Positions 20,454 through 31,497 of a stretch of DNA of 58,560 nucleotides are shown here, piece after piece (within the stretch, counting starts at the first letter, position 1; every line of letters begins with the position of its first letter). Where the stretch lies: assembly GCA_002104905.1 (NCBI GenBank), contig MCFE01000556.1:1-58560 (forward strand), written 5' to 3'. The notes beneath the pieces are model-generated. The model was not told the DNA's origin. It saw nothing but the letters and a program-made list of their open reading frames with translations, and ran no database searches. A program made the position numbers and the translations under genes. This DNA is from Basidiobolus meristosporus CBS 931.73. Its lineage: Eukaryota > Basidiobolomycota > Basidiobolomycetes > Basidiobolales > Basidiobolaceae.

Positions 20454-23400
20454 CCACCCATGAAAATCCAGCATATCCAAGAATCTTCCTTTGCCACAAA
20501 ATCTATCCAGTCCTTGAGAATGCCTGTCAAAATCCAGATCCCTGACTCTGGTCCTGTCCCAGCCCTAGCTCTGATTGATTCCGGTGCTTCATCCTGTTTC
20601 ATTGACCAAGCCTTTGTCCAGAAGCACTCTATTCCTGTTACCTTGAAATCCTGTCCAGTCCAAGTAGAAGTTATTGATGGAAGATCACTCTCCTCTGGTG
20701 CCGTTACCCATGAAACATGCTTACTCCAGCTATCCAGTACTGCCCACCAAGAAAGAATTGCCTTCAACATCATCAACTCACCACACTATCCTATTGTGCT
20801 TGGAAGCTCATGGCTGAGCTACCACAATCCATGTATTGATTGGAAATCCAAGATCCTGTCATTCACCAGATCCCACCAAGTCAACTCCATGAAATCTCCA
20901 GACCCTGATAACCGTGAAAAGATGGTTGCCAACAGTTCAACAGCCCAAGATACCTTGCCAGCTGAAGGAGCTCCCTCAGCAACTATACCAGCCAAGTACC
21001 AAGAGTTTGCCCATGTCTTTGACAAGAAGAAAGCAGAACTCCTCCCTGACCATCGGCCTTATGACTGCCCTATTGACCTTGAAGATGGAAAAGTCCCTCT
21101 ATTTGGCCCAATATATAACCTCTCCCAGCCGGAGCTGAAAGAACTCCATGGTTATATTCAAGAAAACCTCCAGAAGGGTTTTATTCAGCACTCCAAATCA
21201 CCTGCTGGAGCCCCAATCCTCTTTGTCAAGAAGAAGGATGGCACCCTCAGAATGTGTGTGGACTACCGTGCTTTGAATAAGATCACAGTCAAGAACCGCT
21301 ACCCCCTGCCCCTGATCAACACACTGTTGGATCAGCTATCTGCTGCCCAAGTCTTCACCAAGATAGACTTGAGAGGAGCTTACAATCTTGTCAGAATCAA
21401 GCCTGGTGATGAATGGAAAACTGCCTTTCGCACAAGATATGGTCACTTTGAGTACAAAGTAATGCCATTTGGCCTCACCAATGCCCCTGCTGTGTTTCAA
21501 CACCTCATGAATGACATATTCCGTGAATACCTTGACCATTTTGTGGTAATCTACCTTGACAATATTCTCATATACTCCAAGAGCCAAGATGAACATGATG
21601 AACATGTCAAGAAAGTATTGAGAAAACTAGACTCTGCCAGTCTCTATGCCAAGTTAGAGAAGTGTGAATTTGACCAGAGAGAAGTGGAATTTCTTGGTTA
21701 CCTCATCAGCCCTGAGGGAACAAGAATGGACCCAAAGAAAGTTGACTCAGTCCAGTCCTGGAAAACTCCAAGCTCAGTCAAGGAAGTACAATCCTTCCTG
21801 GGATTTGCTAACTTCTATCGCAGGTTCATAGCCAACTACTCCAAGATAGTCACCCCTCTGACAAAGCTTACCCAGAAGAACACACCTTTTGCCTGGAATG
21901 AGGAGCAATCCAGCTCATTCAACCAACTCAAGAAATCTTTCCTGAAGGCCCCCCTGCTTGCCCACCCTGACCTTGAGAAGCAATTCATAGTGGAGACTGA
22001 TGCTTCTGATTTTGCCCTTGGTGCCATACTCTCCCAGTATGATGAGGATAATGTGTTGCACCCCATTGCATTCTACTCTCGGAAGTTTTCCCCTGCAGAG
22101 ATCAACTATGATATCTATGATAAGGAGTTGCTTGCCATCATTGTGGCCTTTGAGCAATGGAGACACTACCTGGATGGTGCAAAACACAAAATCAAAGTCT
22201 TCTGTGACCATAAGAACCTTGAGTACTTTGCAACTTCCAAAGTACTAAACCGGAGACAAGCCAGATGGTCACTCTTCCTGTCCAGCTTTGACTTTACTAT
22301 CACCTATAGACCTGGTGCAAAGCAAGGAAAGCCTGATGCCCTGTCCAGAAAAAAGGAATATGCCGTGGAAGAGGGAGATGATGCCTGTCAGCAAATGGAA
22401 CACCCACTGCTGAGCAAGAAACATTTTGAGATTCTTGCCACCCAGTCCTCAAGTCTTGTCATCCCTTCATTCCTAGTAAGGATATCAGAGTCCCAGGCCT
22501 CTGATATGACTTCCAGCAGCATCAAGAAATATCTGGAATCCCCAGTTGGGCCCCCTCCCAAGTTCCCAAACATCCAGAACCTGCATTTGGTAAACAATCT
22601 CATCTACCACAAGCAGCAGCTTTATGTCCCAGACCTTGCCACCCAGCTAGACATCATTAAGTCTCGGCATGATTCAATGGCTGCAGGCCACTTTGGTACT
22701 GCCAAAACCTTGAATGCCATCAAAAGAGATTTCTGGTGGCCTAGAATGATAACTCTTATCAAAGAGTACATTCTGACTTGTGATATTTGCAACCGTGCAA
22801 AACCAGCCAGACACCAGCCCTATGGACTTCTTCAACCCCTGCCTATCCCAGAACACCAATGGAGATCTATATCTATGGACTTCATTACTGACCTCCCTGA
22901 GTCATGTGGCTTCAATGCTATACTTGTAGTGGCTGACCGGCTGACCAAGATGGCTCACTTCATCCCTTGCTGTAAGAACACTGATGCAAAAGAAACTGCT
23001 GCTTTAGTCCTGAAGAATATTTTCCGCCTTCATGGTATTCCCAATGATATTGTGTCAGATAGAGGCCCACAGTTTGTGTCCAAGTTTTGGAAACACTTCA
23101 TGCAATACCTTGGTGTTCAAGTCAAGCTCTCTACTGCTTTCCATCCACAGTCTGATGGCCAGACTGAAAGAATCAACCAGATTCTAGAGCAATACCTCCG
23201 GTGCTATATCAATTACCAGCAAGACAATTGGGTTGATCTACTCCCTGTTGCTGAGTTTGCCTACAACAACTCAAGCCATAGTGCAACCGGTTTTACACCA
23301 TTCTATGCAAACTATGGATTCAACCCTCAGTTTGATATCCAGATTCCAACAAACCCAATGAGCCCACATGCGGCTGAACATGCCCAAGCAATCCAGGACA

Positions 23401-23957
23401 TCCAGAATACCATCAAGGAAGAACTATCCTTAGCTCAGGAAAGCTACAAGAAATTTGCCAATCTAAAACGGCATCTCAGCCCTGATCTTAATGAAGGAGA
23501 TTCTGTATGGTTGCTCAGAAGAAACATCAGCACCAACCGCCCTTGTGACAACTTGGATTTCAAGAAACTTGGTCCCTTCAAGATCAAGAAGAAGCTTAGC
23601 CCTATAGTATATCAGCTACAGTTACCAGCAAGTATGAAAATCCATGATACTTTCCATGTGTCCCTCCTGGAGCCATATTGTAGGAACACATTGCCAAACC
23701 GGCAAGTAGCAAAGCCCCAAGCCATCCAGGTTGACCAACATCAAGAATTTGAAGTTAAACAGATTCTAGACTCCAAGTATATCCGGTCAAAGCTGTACTA
23801 CTTAGTAGACTGGATTGGTTATGATCCAAGTGACCAAACATGGGAACCAGCTACCCATCTCACTAATTGTCAAGATCTAGTTACCCAGTTCCACCAACAA
23901 TATCCTGCAAAACCTGCCCCAAAGGGAAACAGAGCTTTGCCTGGAAGAGGAGAATAG
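20415..23957 (+). CDS. pol: Ty3/gypsy Pol (PR-RT-RNase H-IN-chromodomain)
   Basis: About 1180 codons are reached by the -1 shift; the frame has no suitable early ATG. Order of domains: aspartic protease ([14 protein letters not shown]), reverse transcriptase ([49 protein letters not shown]), RNase H ([27 protein letters not shown]), and integrase with an HHCC finger ([19 protein letters not shown]) and D-D-E residues (MDFI, SDRGPQF, TERINQ). A C-terminal chromodomain follows ([21 protein letters not shown]). The second catalytic Asp of the RT motif is Asn (AAT at 21561-21563), which should impair polymerase activity. The stop codon TAG is the last triplet before the 3' LTR. Confidence 0.95.
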   Translation, partial: LQCPVALTGLQLDPPMKIQHIQESSFATKSIQSLRMPVKIQIPDSGPVPALALIDSGASSCFIDQAFVQKHSIPVTLKSCPVQVEVIDGRSLSSGAVTHETCLLQLSSTAHQERIAFNIINSPHYPIVLGSSWLSYHNPCIDWKSKILSFTRSHQVNSMKSPDPDNREKMVANSSTAQDTLPAEGAPSATIPAKYQEFAHVFDKKKAELLPDHRPYDCPIDLEDGKVPLFGPIYNLSQPELKELHGYIQENLQKGFIQHSKSPAGAPILFVKKKDGTLRMCVDYRALNKITVKNRYPLPLINTLLDQLSAAQVFTKIDLRGAYNLVRIKPGDEWKTAFRTRYGHFEYKVMPFGLTNAPAVFQHLMNDIFREYLDHFVVIYLDNILIYSKSQDEHDEHVKKVLRKLDSASLYAKLEKCEFDQREVEFLGYLISPEGTRMDPKKVDSVQSWKTPSSVKEVQSFLGFANFYRRFIANYSKIVTPLTKLTQKNTPFAWNEEQSSSFNQLKKSFLKAPLLAHPDLEKQFIVETDASDFALGAILSQYDEDNVLHPIAFYSRKFSPAEINYDIYDKELLAIIVAFEQWRHYLDGAKHKIKVFCDHKNLEYFATSKVLNRRQARWSLFLSSFDFTITYRPGAKQGKPDALSRKKEYAVEEGDDACQQMEHPLLSKKHFEILATQSSSLVIPSFLVRISESQASDMTSSSIKKYLESPVGPPPKFPNIQNLHLVNNLIYHKQQLYVPDLATQLDIIKSRHDSMAAGHFGTAKTLNAIKRDFWWPRMITLIKEYILTCDICNRAKPARHQPYGLLQPLPIPEHQWRSISMDFITDLPESCGFNAILVVADRLTKMAHFIPCCKNTDAKETAALVLKNIFRLHGIPNDIVSDRGPQFVSKFWKHFMQYLGVQVKLSTAFHPQSDGQTERINQILEQYLRCYINYQQDNWVDLLPVAEFAYNNSSHSATGFTPFYANYGFNPQFDIQIPTNPMSPHAAEHAQAIQDIQNTIKEELSLAQESYKKFANLKRHLSPDLNEGDSVWLLRRNISTNRPCDNLDFKKLGPFKIKKKLSPIVYQLQLPASMKIHDTFHVSLLEPYCRNTLPNRQVAKPQAIQVDQHQEFEVKQILDSKYIRSKLYYLVDWIGYDPSDQTWEPATHLTNCQDLVTQFHQQYPAKPAPKGNRALPGRGE
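23942..23957 (+). other. Polypurine tract and pol stop
   Basis: GGAAGAGGAGAA followed by TAG lies immediately 5' of the 3' LTR. The purine run is the expected plus-strand primer, and it also encodes the last residues of Pol (GRGE), so coding and priming functions overlap. Confidence 0.7.
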
Positions 23958-24478
23958 TGTCATGATCACATGACAACCATGAACACCCATGCCAAGTTTC
24001 AGCTCCCTAGCTCAATTTCTAAGAGATTCCTTCTGGAACCTTCTACCACCTTCCAGAAAGTTCCTGACCATTCCAAATCATTGTTACACAATGGAACATT
24101 CCATGGAAGCTTTCCATCGTATTTTTCATAGTCCAGTACCATATATGGAAATACCAGGTCACATGACTTAGTCACATGATCAGGTGACCCAATCCACCTC
24201 CCCATCCTGTCTCAGTGCCGTGTCATCTATGTCAATATCCCCAGCACCACTGCTGTGCCTCACCCCACAACCCCATTAGTATTAGCTAATATCTCTTGGC
24301 ATCAGTATAGCCAAAAAGTATATATAGTCCTATCCCCCCTTAAGTATTCCTCAGTCTGATAAACACAGGTCTTGAATAAACAGCCTTGCCTTGAATCCTG
24401 CCTTGCCTTGATGGTCCACACCTAAGTCCTGTCCTGCCGTGCCTAGCTTTTCCTCCTGCCTTGTGTCTATTCATAACA
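23958..24478 (+). repeat. 3' LTR of the Ty3/gypsy element
   Basis: 521 bp, from TGTCATGATC to ATAACA, differing from the 5' LTR at two positions, both transitions (G/A and T/C). It is followed by the target duplication GTTCT. Confidence 0.95.
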
Positions 24479-24483
24479 GTTCT

Positions 24484-24848
24484 TTGCAGATATGCAGGAG
24501 GTATTCATGGCAGAAGTGGCAACAACCAAGCATATGTTTGCAAGATGTATATGTTACCAGCAGTACAAGGTATATGGCAACTTTGCAAGTATCACACTAA
24601 AAAGCCGCAAAGTTGAGGTGATAGAAGTATGTCAATTGTGGCAGGTGTGCACGTTTGCAGAGGTTAGTAAGCAGGAGGCCATAGATTTTTTGATTCAAAC
24701 CATATGTGGAATACCCAAGGTAGTAGTGGATAAGCAAATAAAGAGAGTTGATTCTAGAGTGGAATATATGAATTGCACAAGGGGAGGTAGAAAAAGGAAA
24801 TACCATTTGGTAAATTGGTATGGTAGCACTATACAAAACCAGCTGTAG
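24484..24848 (+). pseudogene. DNA transposase gene, 3' part after the Ty3/gypsy insertion
   Basis: With the Ty3/gypsy element and one target copy removed, the frame open up to 18576 continues into this segment (..NTKKF then ADMQEVFMAEVATTKHMF..) to a stop at 24846-24848. It includes RGGRKRKYHLVNWYG near the end. This supports the view that the element split one gene that was still open at the time. No separate function is proposed for this 118-codon stretch. Confidence 0.55.
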
Positions 24849-25199
24849 GCTGTCATACTGCCAATATAATGCCTTCAGAGTCTTGCTGTGAGGCCATCAA
24901 AATACCATCAAGTTTCTTGCCATATAAGGCAATAGAATGTCCTGGCCAATTGGATCCACTTAAAATAGGTATAGAACGCTAAAAGACCACAACAATACCA
25001 TGCAAATACTTTCACAGCACCAATTAAGTCTTGTCAAGTTTTATCCCTTTATTTAGTGGTAAAATTAGCAAAACACTGTCATGATCCTGTCATAAGATTG
25101 TTTGGAGGGTTACTAATTCCAAGCTGCTGGTACTATGATGGTCTCTAAACAGGATCCTGATGGCTGATCAGGACTGGATTCACCTGTGGGACCAAATTA
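24849..25199. other. Short unassigned stretch between mobile elements
   Basis: AT-rich DNA between the transposase end and the copia remnant. It may hold the 3' end of the DNA transposon (an ACACTGTCATGATCCTG stretch at about 25074 is suggestive), but I cannot find a matching inverted end upstream. Confidence 0.3.
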
Positions 25200-26472
25200 T
25201 TTTTCATAGGGTGTGGGCATACCAACTACTGACAAAGATGTGATAGTTACCATCCTCAACAGCCTGACAGACAGGTTTCAGGGCCTTGTATCAGCCCTAA
25301 AGTCTAGAACTGAAGACTTGACCTTGAACTATGTATATGGAAGGCTCCTGGATGAAGAATTAAGAAAATCAAGTGCCAATAAGAAGGAAGAAGAAAATGA
25401 TTTAATAAACAATGATGACCAACAAAGGAGATACTGAAGATCATTAAGCAGGTGTTCATGGGTGACAATAGAACACTGGATGCAACTGGAGAAGTAACCA
25501 TTCAAATAAACCTTGGAAGCAATAAAGGAAGCAACACAGTAACCTTCAAAGAAGTACTTGATGTACTAGCAGTAGCCAAGTGCCTACTCTCTGTAGGCAA
25601 GGCCACTGAAGCAGGACCCAGTTTCAGTTTTGACATTTAGATGCAGGATCACTGATCAAAATGGTGCCCATGTTTACTGAGTACCAGAGATCAGAGTCTC
25701 TGCAAGTTGCAGAGCATCTAAGAATAATTGGGTGCACAGTATATGCCAAGAAACTGTCCAGATATCAGTCTAAATTTGAGCTGAAAGGTATAAAATGTAT
25801 ATTTTAGGCTACTGCAATGAGAGTAAAGCATACGGACCCTACAATACCAAATCAAAGAAGCTGATCAAGTCCAGGGATGTTTTATTTAATAACAAATCAA
25901 ATTTTCACAAAAAATGGCATCAGATGATGACAAAACTATGATCTTGGGTCCACCTTAGAGTTGAATCAGAGCAAACCTATGAGAATTTTTTAACTCCAGA
26001 CAACTATAGAGCCATGGCTCAGCCTGAATCAGCTCCCAAGTATATCTTGGAAGTGAGCATTCCAGGATTACAAACCAGCAGATCAAACTGGAACAGAAAT
26101 AGCTCAAATTACTACATCAATGAAGGTACAAACTTATCATATGGCTATTTGGTCCATATTGATGAGCCCCAGAATGTAAAAGAGGCCCTAAATATCCCTC
26201 AGACAAAGTTCTGGAGATCTACAATGACTCAGGAGTATCAAGCCCTGATGGAAAATCAAACTTGGGACTTAGACAAATTACTAATCACCCAAAAATCAAC
26301 TGAATGCAGATGGGTCTTCAAGACAAAGTACCAGGTTGATGGTAGAACTGAAAGATACAAAGCCCAACTTGTGGCCAAAGAATACTCTCAAACAAAAGGA
26401 CTTGACTATACTGAGACCTTTAGACTGGTAGCCAAATTTAATTCCATCAGATCAATATTGGCTGTTGCAACC

Positions 26473-27149
26473 TGTTGTATCCAAGAGAAAAGTGTAATTA
26501 AACTCCTGAATAGTGTACCTGAACCTAAGTGACAACTAAGTGGAGAATCTTTGAATTGTGAGAGAGTGGCAGAACTATTGGCAGAGAGGTTCTGGTCTAA
26601 TATTGGTCTTATATATAGCTGAGTTTGGCTATAAAGGCAATAGAGTTGGTTTGCTATGCAGGCTAGGCTTGGTGTTCTTGGGAGTGCTAGATATGCTAGG
26701 CTTGGGTAGAAACTAGAACATAATTGTTGAGTACTTAATTCTGCTGAGACACACACTAAACCAGAAGGTTCAATAAGCTTTATTTATACTACTTTGATCA
26801 AGTTGAATTAGTAAGCACCAAGAGACTGGACTAATTGAAACATGTTTGGATGTTGATAGGTGCATAAGATATATGAAAGTTGCATCATTAATCAGATGAT
26901 GCCTTGGCAACTGCTAAGTTGTTGGATAGATCTCAGATGACTAATCACCAGGGAAGGATTGGGAGATTAGTTGATAAAGTAATGGCCATGTGGGAATTGA
27001 TCAGGTGGGACAGCTAAAGGCATATTCTGAGATGAGATAAAATAAGCCATAACTGGGATTAGTTATGTTTGGGTTAGGAAAAATCAGTTTGGGTACTAGA
27101 TATTCTAGCAGAGTAAAATTGGCTAAGATTTGAATGTTGATGCACAACA
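26473..27149. repeat. Solo LTR of a different family, 677 bp
   Basis: It starts TGTTGTATCC and ends GCACAACA with TG...CA termini. A perfect 5-bp duplication CAACC flanks it (26468-26472 and 27150-27154). Removing it restores the reverse-transcriptase reading ILAVATSYKF of the host copia copy. It holds a TATATATAG box at about 26608 and AATAAGCTTTATTTATACT at about 26772, consistent with promoter and polyadenylation signals. Its sequence does not match the 349-bp copia LTRs or the 521-bp Ty3/gypsy LTRs. Confidence 0.85.
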
Positions 27150-27395
27150 CAACCAGTTATAAGTTTCTTATACTTTAAATGAATGTAAAACTGCATCTTG
27201 GGATGGAGAACTTGCTGAGGACATATATATGGACCAGCATGATGGGCTTGTTGACCAGGATAACACCCTTTTGGTCTGCAAGCTTTAAAAATCTCCATAC
27301 AGTCTCAAACAGCTGTAAAGAGCCTGGAACTGAAAGATGGATTCTTATTTGGAATCATTGAGCTTCCACAGGAGTACTGCTGACCATTGTATATA

Positions 27396-28127
27396 AGACT
27401 TGTTCTGTTGGATAGTGCCATGTTGAGCCATGAGTGCCAAATGATGCCATAGTGTGCCAGAGAGGCCAAGTGAGCCTATACTTGGCCACAGAGTGTGAAA
27501 CATAGATCTGCATCTTCATGCAAAGCAGCCCCTGTATTTCACCTATGATACAGGAGAAAATCCATTTTTTGACATTTTTTTGTGGATCAATATTGTGCAG
27601 GATGTGTAGAGCACTAAAGGATTGAAGATATGCATCTGGTACTCATTACCCATGGCACTCTGAATCTAGCTCCTGAGGCTTGTAACATGTCACAAAAATG
27701 CATGGCACTATCTTGGTCCACTGGTACTATCCAGCACCATAAGTGCTTTGTATTGATCTTACTTTAGGGCTAATATTCAAATATAGTGCTGGATACTATC
27801 AGTGGACCAAGATAGTGCCATGCATTTTTGTGACATGTTACAAGCCACAGGAGCTAGATTCAGAGTGCCGTGGGTATTGAGTACCAGATGCATATCTTCA
27901 ATCCTTTTGCGCACTTGCACATCCTGTACAACATTTACCTAAAAAAAAGGTCAAAGAATGGATTTTCTCCATCACAATGAGTGAAACACAGGGGTTGCTT
28001 TGCATGAAGATGCAGAGCTGTGCTGTGCACTCTGTGGCCAAGTGTAGGCTCACTTGGCCTCCCTGGCACACTATGGCATCATTTGGCACTCATGGCTCAA
28101 TGTGGCACTATCCAATGGAACAAGTCT
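27396..28127. mobile_element. Foldback (long inverted-repeat) DNA element, 732 bp
   Basis: Two arms of 342 bp each (27396-27737 and 27786-28127) are imperfect inverted copies around a 48-bp centre. The ends read AGACTTGTTCTGTTGGATAG and its inverse CCAATGGAACAAGTCT. A 3-bp duplication ATA flanks the element, and removing it restores the copia RT reading TATAAGCCAGAT. There is no transposase gene, so it is non-autonomous. A 3-bp target site would fit PIF/Harbinger elements, but this is inferred. Confidence 0.88.
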
Positions 28128-29137
28128 ATACTATAAGCCAGATAGAGCAAATCAATTGTATTAGCTCTATATGTGGATGATATTTTTATAGCCACCAATA
28201 ACCTGAAAACATTGGAAGAGACTACATCCAGCCTATCTAAGGTGCTCAAGATGGCCAATCTAGGAGAACTCAGTTACTACTTAGGGATAATGCTCTCCAT
28301 AGACAGAAGTACCCAGGCTATTACACTAAGCCAATCCAAGTATACTCAAGATATACTAAAGAAGTACCAAATGGAAGACTGTAAACTGTCAGCTACCCCA
28401 ATGTACACAAACCTTAACTTGGTTAAAACTCAACCAAGTCAAGAGAACTTGGTTCCATCTGAAATTCCAGAGTTCCCTTACCAATCTACAGTTGAGAGTT
28501 TGATGTAAATTATGCTTGGAAGATGTCCAGATATCCCATATTCATTGGGAGCTGTCAGCAAGCATAATTAGTACTATGGATCTGATCTCATTGCAGCAGC
28601 TAAGAAGATTTTCAGATACCTAAAAGGATCTGCTGATATCTGCTTAAGGTACACCTATAAAGATTCAGAACAAGATTGTGTGGGTTACTCTGATGTTGAT
28701 TGTGGACAAAATTTAGGAGACAGAAGATCCACCACAGGATACAACTTTCATCACTGTGAAGGTGCAACAACCATAGTAGTTTCAACCACAGAGGCAGAGT
28801 ATATGGCAGCCTGTAAAACTATAAAATAGGCAATGTGGCTAAGAAAGCTTGTCAAAGACTTGGGCTTATGTCAAAAAATGCATATAGCTTTATTTCAAGA
28901 TGATGAAGCATGCATAAAATTAGGTAGAAATCCAACTTTTTGCACTAGAACTAAGCACATAGATATCAGATATCATTTCATGCATAAAGCTATAGAGAAT
29001 AGCTTATTTAGCTCAGTTTACTGTCCTACAGATGAAATAATTGCAAAAATATTTACCAAACCATAAGCTAGAGACAAATATGAATATCTTAGATCAAAAT
29101 CAGGACTAGTCAGTATAAACATTTAGTTAAGTGGGAG

Positions 29138-29487
29138 TGCTGCAAAAATTTATAATCTCACCTAACTACTCTCCAAACAAAGTCACTTGTATCATTACCT
29201 ACAAATTGTAGTGAATACTGACCAAATTCCTTGTTGGGACTTACTTGGAATATTTTCACCAAAATATCAGGTACCCAGAACATGAAAATTCTCAAAGTTG
29301 TCCAAACAGTACCAAACTTGGCACACATGTTCTTGGGACCTTTCTAGCCCTATTCAGTCCGGTTTTTATGCCAAGACCATGTAAAAGCATAAATACTACT
29401 TTTACATTCAATAAATCAATAAGTGAAAACCACATAATCTACTTGTCCTCCCAAATCACTTCCAATATCTCCAAGACTCTTACAATA
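29138..29487 (+). repeat. 3' LTR of the plus-strand copia remnant
   Basis: It follows the purine tract AAGTGGGAG, begins TGCTGCAAAAATT, and contains ACTGACCAAATTCCTTGTTGG, AATATTTTCACC, CATAAATACTACTTTTACATT and ends near GACTCTTACAATA. 350 bp; it is diverged but collinear with the intact LTR at 53105. Confidence 0.85.
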
Positions 29488-31263
29488 TTAACAAGATCTT
29501 CCAGGAGAATTTTAGATCAATTCAAGTCACCTTACATCATCATAAGTTTTGTCAAATACAAGTCATAAGCAACTACAAACAAGTAGTAGCTAGGACCAAA
29601 CATAAAGTCACAGTTGACATCTGGTTGCATTCCATTACCGACCATAAAGGCTGGCTTTTCATATTTCTCTCTTGATGGCAACTTGGACATTGAGGCACTC
29701 TGACAAACACGTGATTGGCAAATGTATCCATTAATGGACTCTGATCTCCTTTGTTTTGATGCCCACTTGGACAGAGTCAATTACTTACTTTGACACCACT
29801 CTCAATGATGGAGAAGGTGCTTCCTCCAGTGCCACTGTCACACTTGGAGACTCTTTAGATGAACTTGTTAAATATACAATTCCCGCTTGTTGCAGACGTT
29901 GTAGCCATTGACCAACTCACTGGTCCCTTGACACTAAATGCTGACCTGGTCTCCTTTGTTCAGAGTGTCTACCTGGGAGTTACTAGTTCCTGGGCCTTGT
30001 CATTGATGGGGGAACGCTTTGCCTCCTGCTTCAGAACACCTCGAAACGCCGGCAGTGAAATCAGTTCCGGTCTCCGCATAGTTGTCAAATACACGCTTGC
30101 CAATCAATAGTTTGTCCCAAATATTGCATTCATTAACGAAACAAAAAAACCCTAAGTTCTCTCGATGTTCATCGGACAACAAATAGGTGGGAGCGAGTAT
30201 CGTACTCTTGCTTGATCACCAACCAACTATTCATAGTTGAGATTCTGAATGAAAAAGGCAGAAATTGATCTTCATGATAATAGTGTTTTTGTAAGAAAAA
30301 ACTCCGTGACTATTGAGTTGCATATGGTATTTGTATGTACTGGATCTGGGTAACTGGCAGCAAAGAAACTCTTTCCATTGTCATTGGCAATTTCATCGTT
30401 TCCTAAATATCGAGGGCCATCGTAAGAGAAATCAAGCTGTTGGATAAACCTTAGAGAATGCAGTAATCCACCTATGGAAGTTAGCTTCTATAGTCAAATC
30501 AACTCACTGGAACATTAGTAATCACCGGTGTCAACGAACCTAAATGGAAAATGGAAACACTGGATCTATGGGATTATATACATGAAATAGTACTAACCCA
30601 TTTAGTAATTTCCAATTATGGTTTTTCGTTTTCATGGCTTTACCAGTACGCTGGACATGGAATTTACGAAGCAACCGACAACACGATTCTATTTGGTTGG
30701 TGTATGTGTGTATATAAATCAACTTTCATTCCACTTGATGTTGGACAGTGTAGGTGCCAAGACTACCTGAGACACAGTGGATAAATAAATGAGCGTGACT
30801 GGTGTTACACATGTTGCAGACAACTGGTTTATTTCTGCTGATACCTGTCCTGATGCACCAGTTTAAAACCGAAGATTACGATTTAAAGCTGAGTATGTCA
30901 AGTTTATTTGGTGAGCAACAACCAGTACGTCATCCAGGTTGGGATTTTTACAAGGGGAGGTGGATGTGACTGACCTTTTGCTAACAATAAAGACAAGTAG
31001 AGAGGATAGATTATGAACAATATATACATTGAAATCCGCATCGGCCTTAGCGACAACATTCAAAAGAATAAGTGCATTTTGTTGGCTTGGCTGAATCTAA
31101 ACTGCGTGTATATAGCTGGCTCGCCTTTGCCATTATCGAGGCCAAGCTTCCATGGTATTCCAGCAACATTGGCTTTATGACTAGCTCGTGATGAGAGGCG
31201 GCACAGGGATTCTTGAAATCTGTAACAGCGGCCCGAGAGATCTACAGTGAGGCGAGATTAGTT
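29488..31263. other. Unassigned region right of the transposon nest
   Basis: No intact gene. The minus strand between 29532 and 30182 has broken frames with protein-like patches (for example SREKYEKPAFMVGNGMQP and ETGTDFTAGVSRCSEAGG) that I cannot assign; this could be an old gene or element. The plus-strand frame at 30551-30784 has no support. Confidence 0.3.
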
Positions 31264-31497
31264 TCAGGGAGATAGAGTGCAGGTTCGAAACGAGGGCTCA
31301 CACACCGTATAGCCATTACTATTGATCTCCATACGGACATGCACTCCTTCAAGAAGAATGAATTCGAATATGCACCACGATAGGTAGGGATCTACTGGGT
31401 GTCTCATGGTCAGAATCTCTAGAGAACCCTCTTCCACACCAAATTGTAAACCACGTAGTGCAGTGATCACTTCTTCGCGGTTGTTAGTTGACTTCAT
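31264..31497 (-). CDS. Possible small protein, 77 aa, unknown function
   Basis: A minus-strand frame starts 61 bases below a TATAAAAA box (31558-31565). The protein (MKSTNNREEVITALRGLQ at its start) is balanced in composition and has no signal peptide or membrane segment. No family is recognised. A donor-like GGTGTGTGAG near 31305 leaves open that this is only a first exon. The support is the promoter-like spacing alone, so confidence is low. Confidence 0.33.
   Translation of the reverse strand: MKSTNNREEVITALRGLQFGVEEGSLEILTMRHPVDPYLSWCIFEFILLEGVHVRMEINSNGYTVCEPSFRTCTLSP

Larger units (their letters stand above)
18577..24478 (+). mobile_element. Ty3/gypsy LTR retrotransposon with chromodomain (chromovirus)
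   Basis: A 5902-bp element with two 521-bp LTRs that differ at only two positions (18595/23976 and 18919/24300). It is flanked by a perfect 5-bp target duplication GTTCT (18572-18576 and 24479-24483). Order: 5' LTR, self-primer site, gag, -1 frameshift signal, pol (protease, RT, RNase H, integrase, chromodomain), polypurine tract, 3' LTR. Both frames are fully open, so it is a recent insertion. The only visible lesion is YLDN in place of the RT motif YLDD. It landed inside a DNA transposase coding sequence. A chromodomain integrase usually directs insertion to particular chromatin marks. Confidence 0.96.
25200..29137 (+). mobile_element. Degenerate copia retroelement remnant, plus strand
   Basis: A plus-strand decayed copy. 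Gag (GIPTTDKDVIVTILNSL, 25213) jumps at about 25440 to the region after the protease active site (FMGDNRTLDATGE), so nucleocapsid and protease centre are deleted. Most integrase is missing. RT parts occur at 26014-26470 (KEALNIPQTKFWRSTM) and 28140-28500 (LSKVLKMANLGELSYYLGI). RNase H parts run 28560-29066 (STTEAEYMAAC, TKHIDIRYHFM), ending at a polypurine tract GTGGGAG and the LTR at 29138. It is interrupted by a solo LTR (26473) and a foldback element (27396). Many stops; inactive. No 5' LTR was found. Confidence 0.85.

Noticed and set aside
25074-25095. CACTGTCATGATCC as the 3' end of a CACTA element
   Set aside because: The orientation is that of a 5' end and no matching inverted partner was found near the transposase remnant.
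27396-28127. CRISPR-like or structural RNA interpretation of the inverted repeat
   Set aside because: One pair of long arms with a target duplication and end consensus shared by a second copy fits a transposable foldback element; there are no regular spaced repeats.
31270-31300. TGCAGGTTCGAAACGAGGG resembling a tRNA T arm
   Set aside because: No acceptor stem, D arm or anticodon arm can be built around it on either strand.
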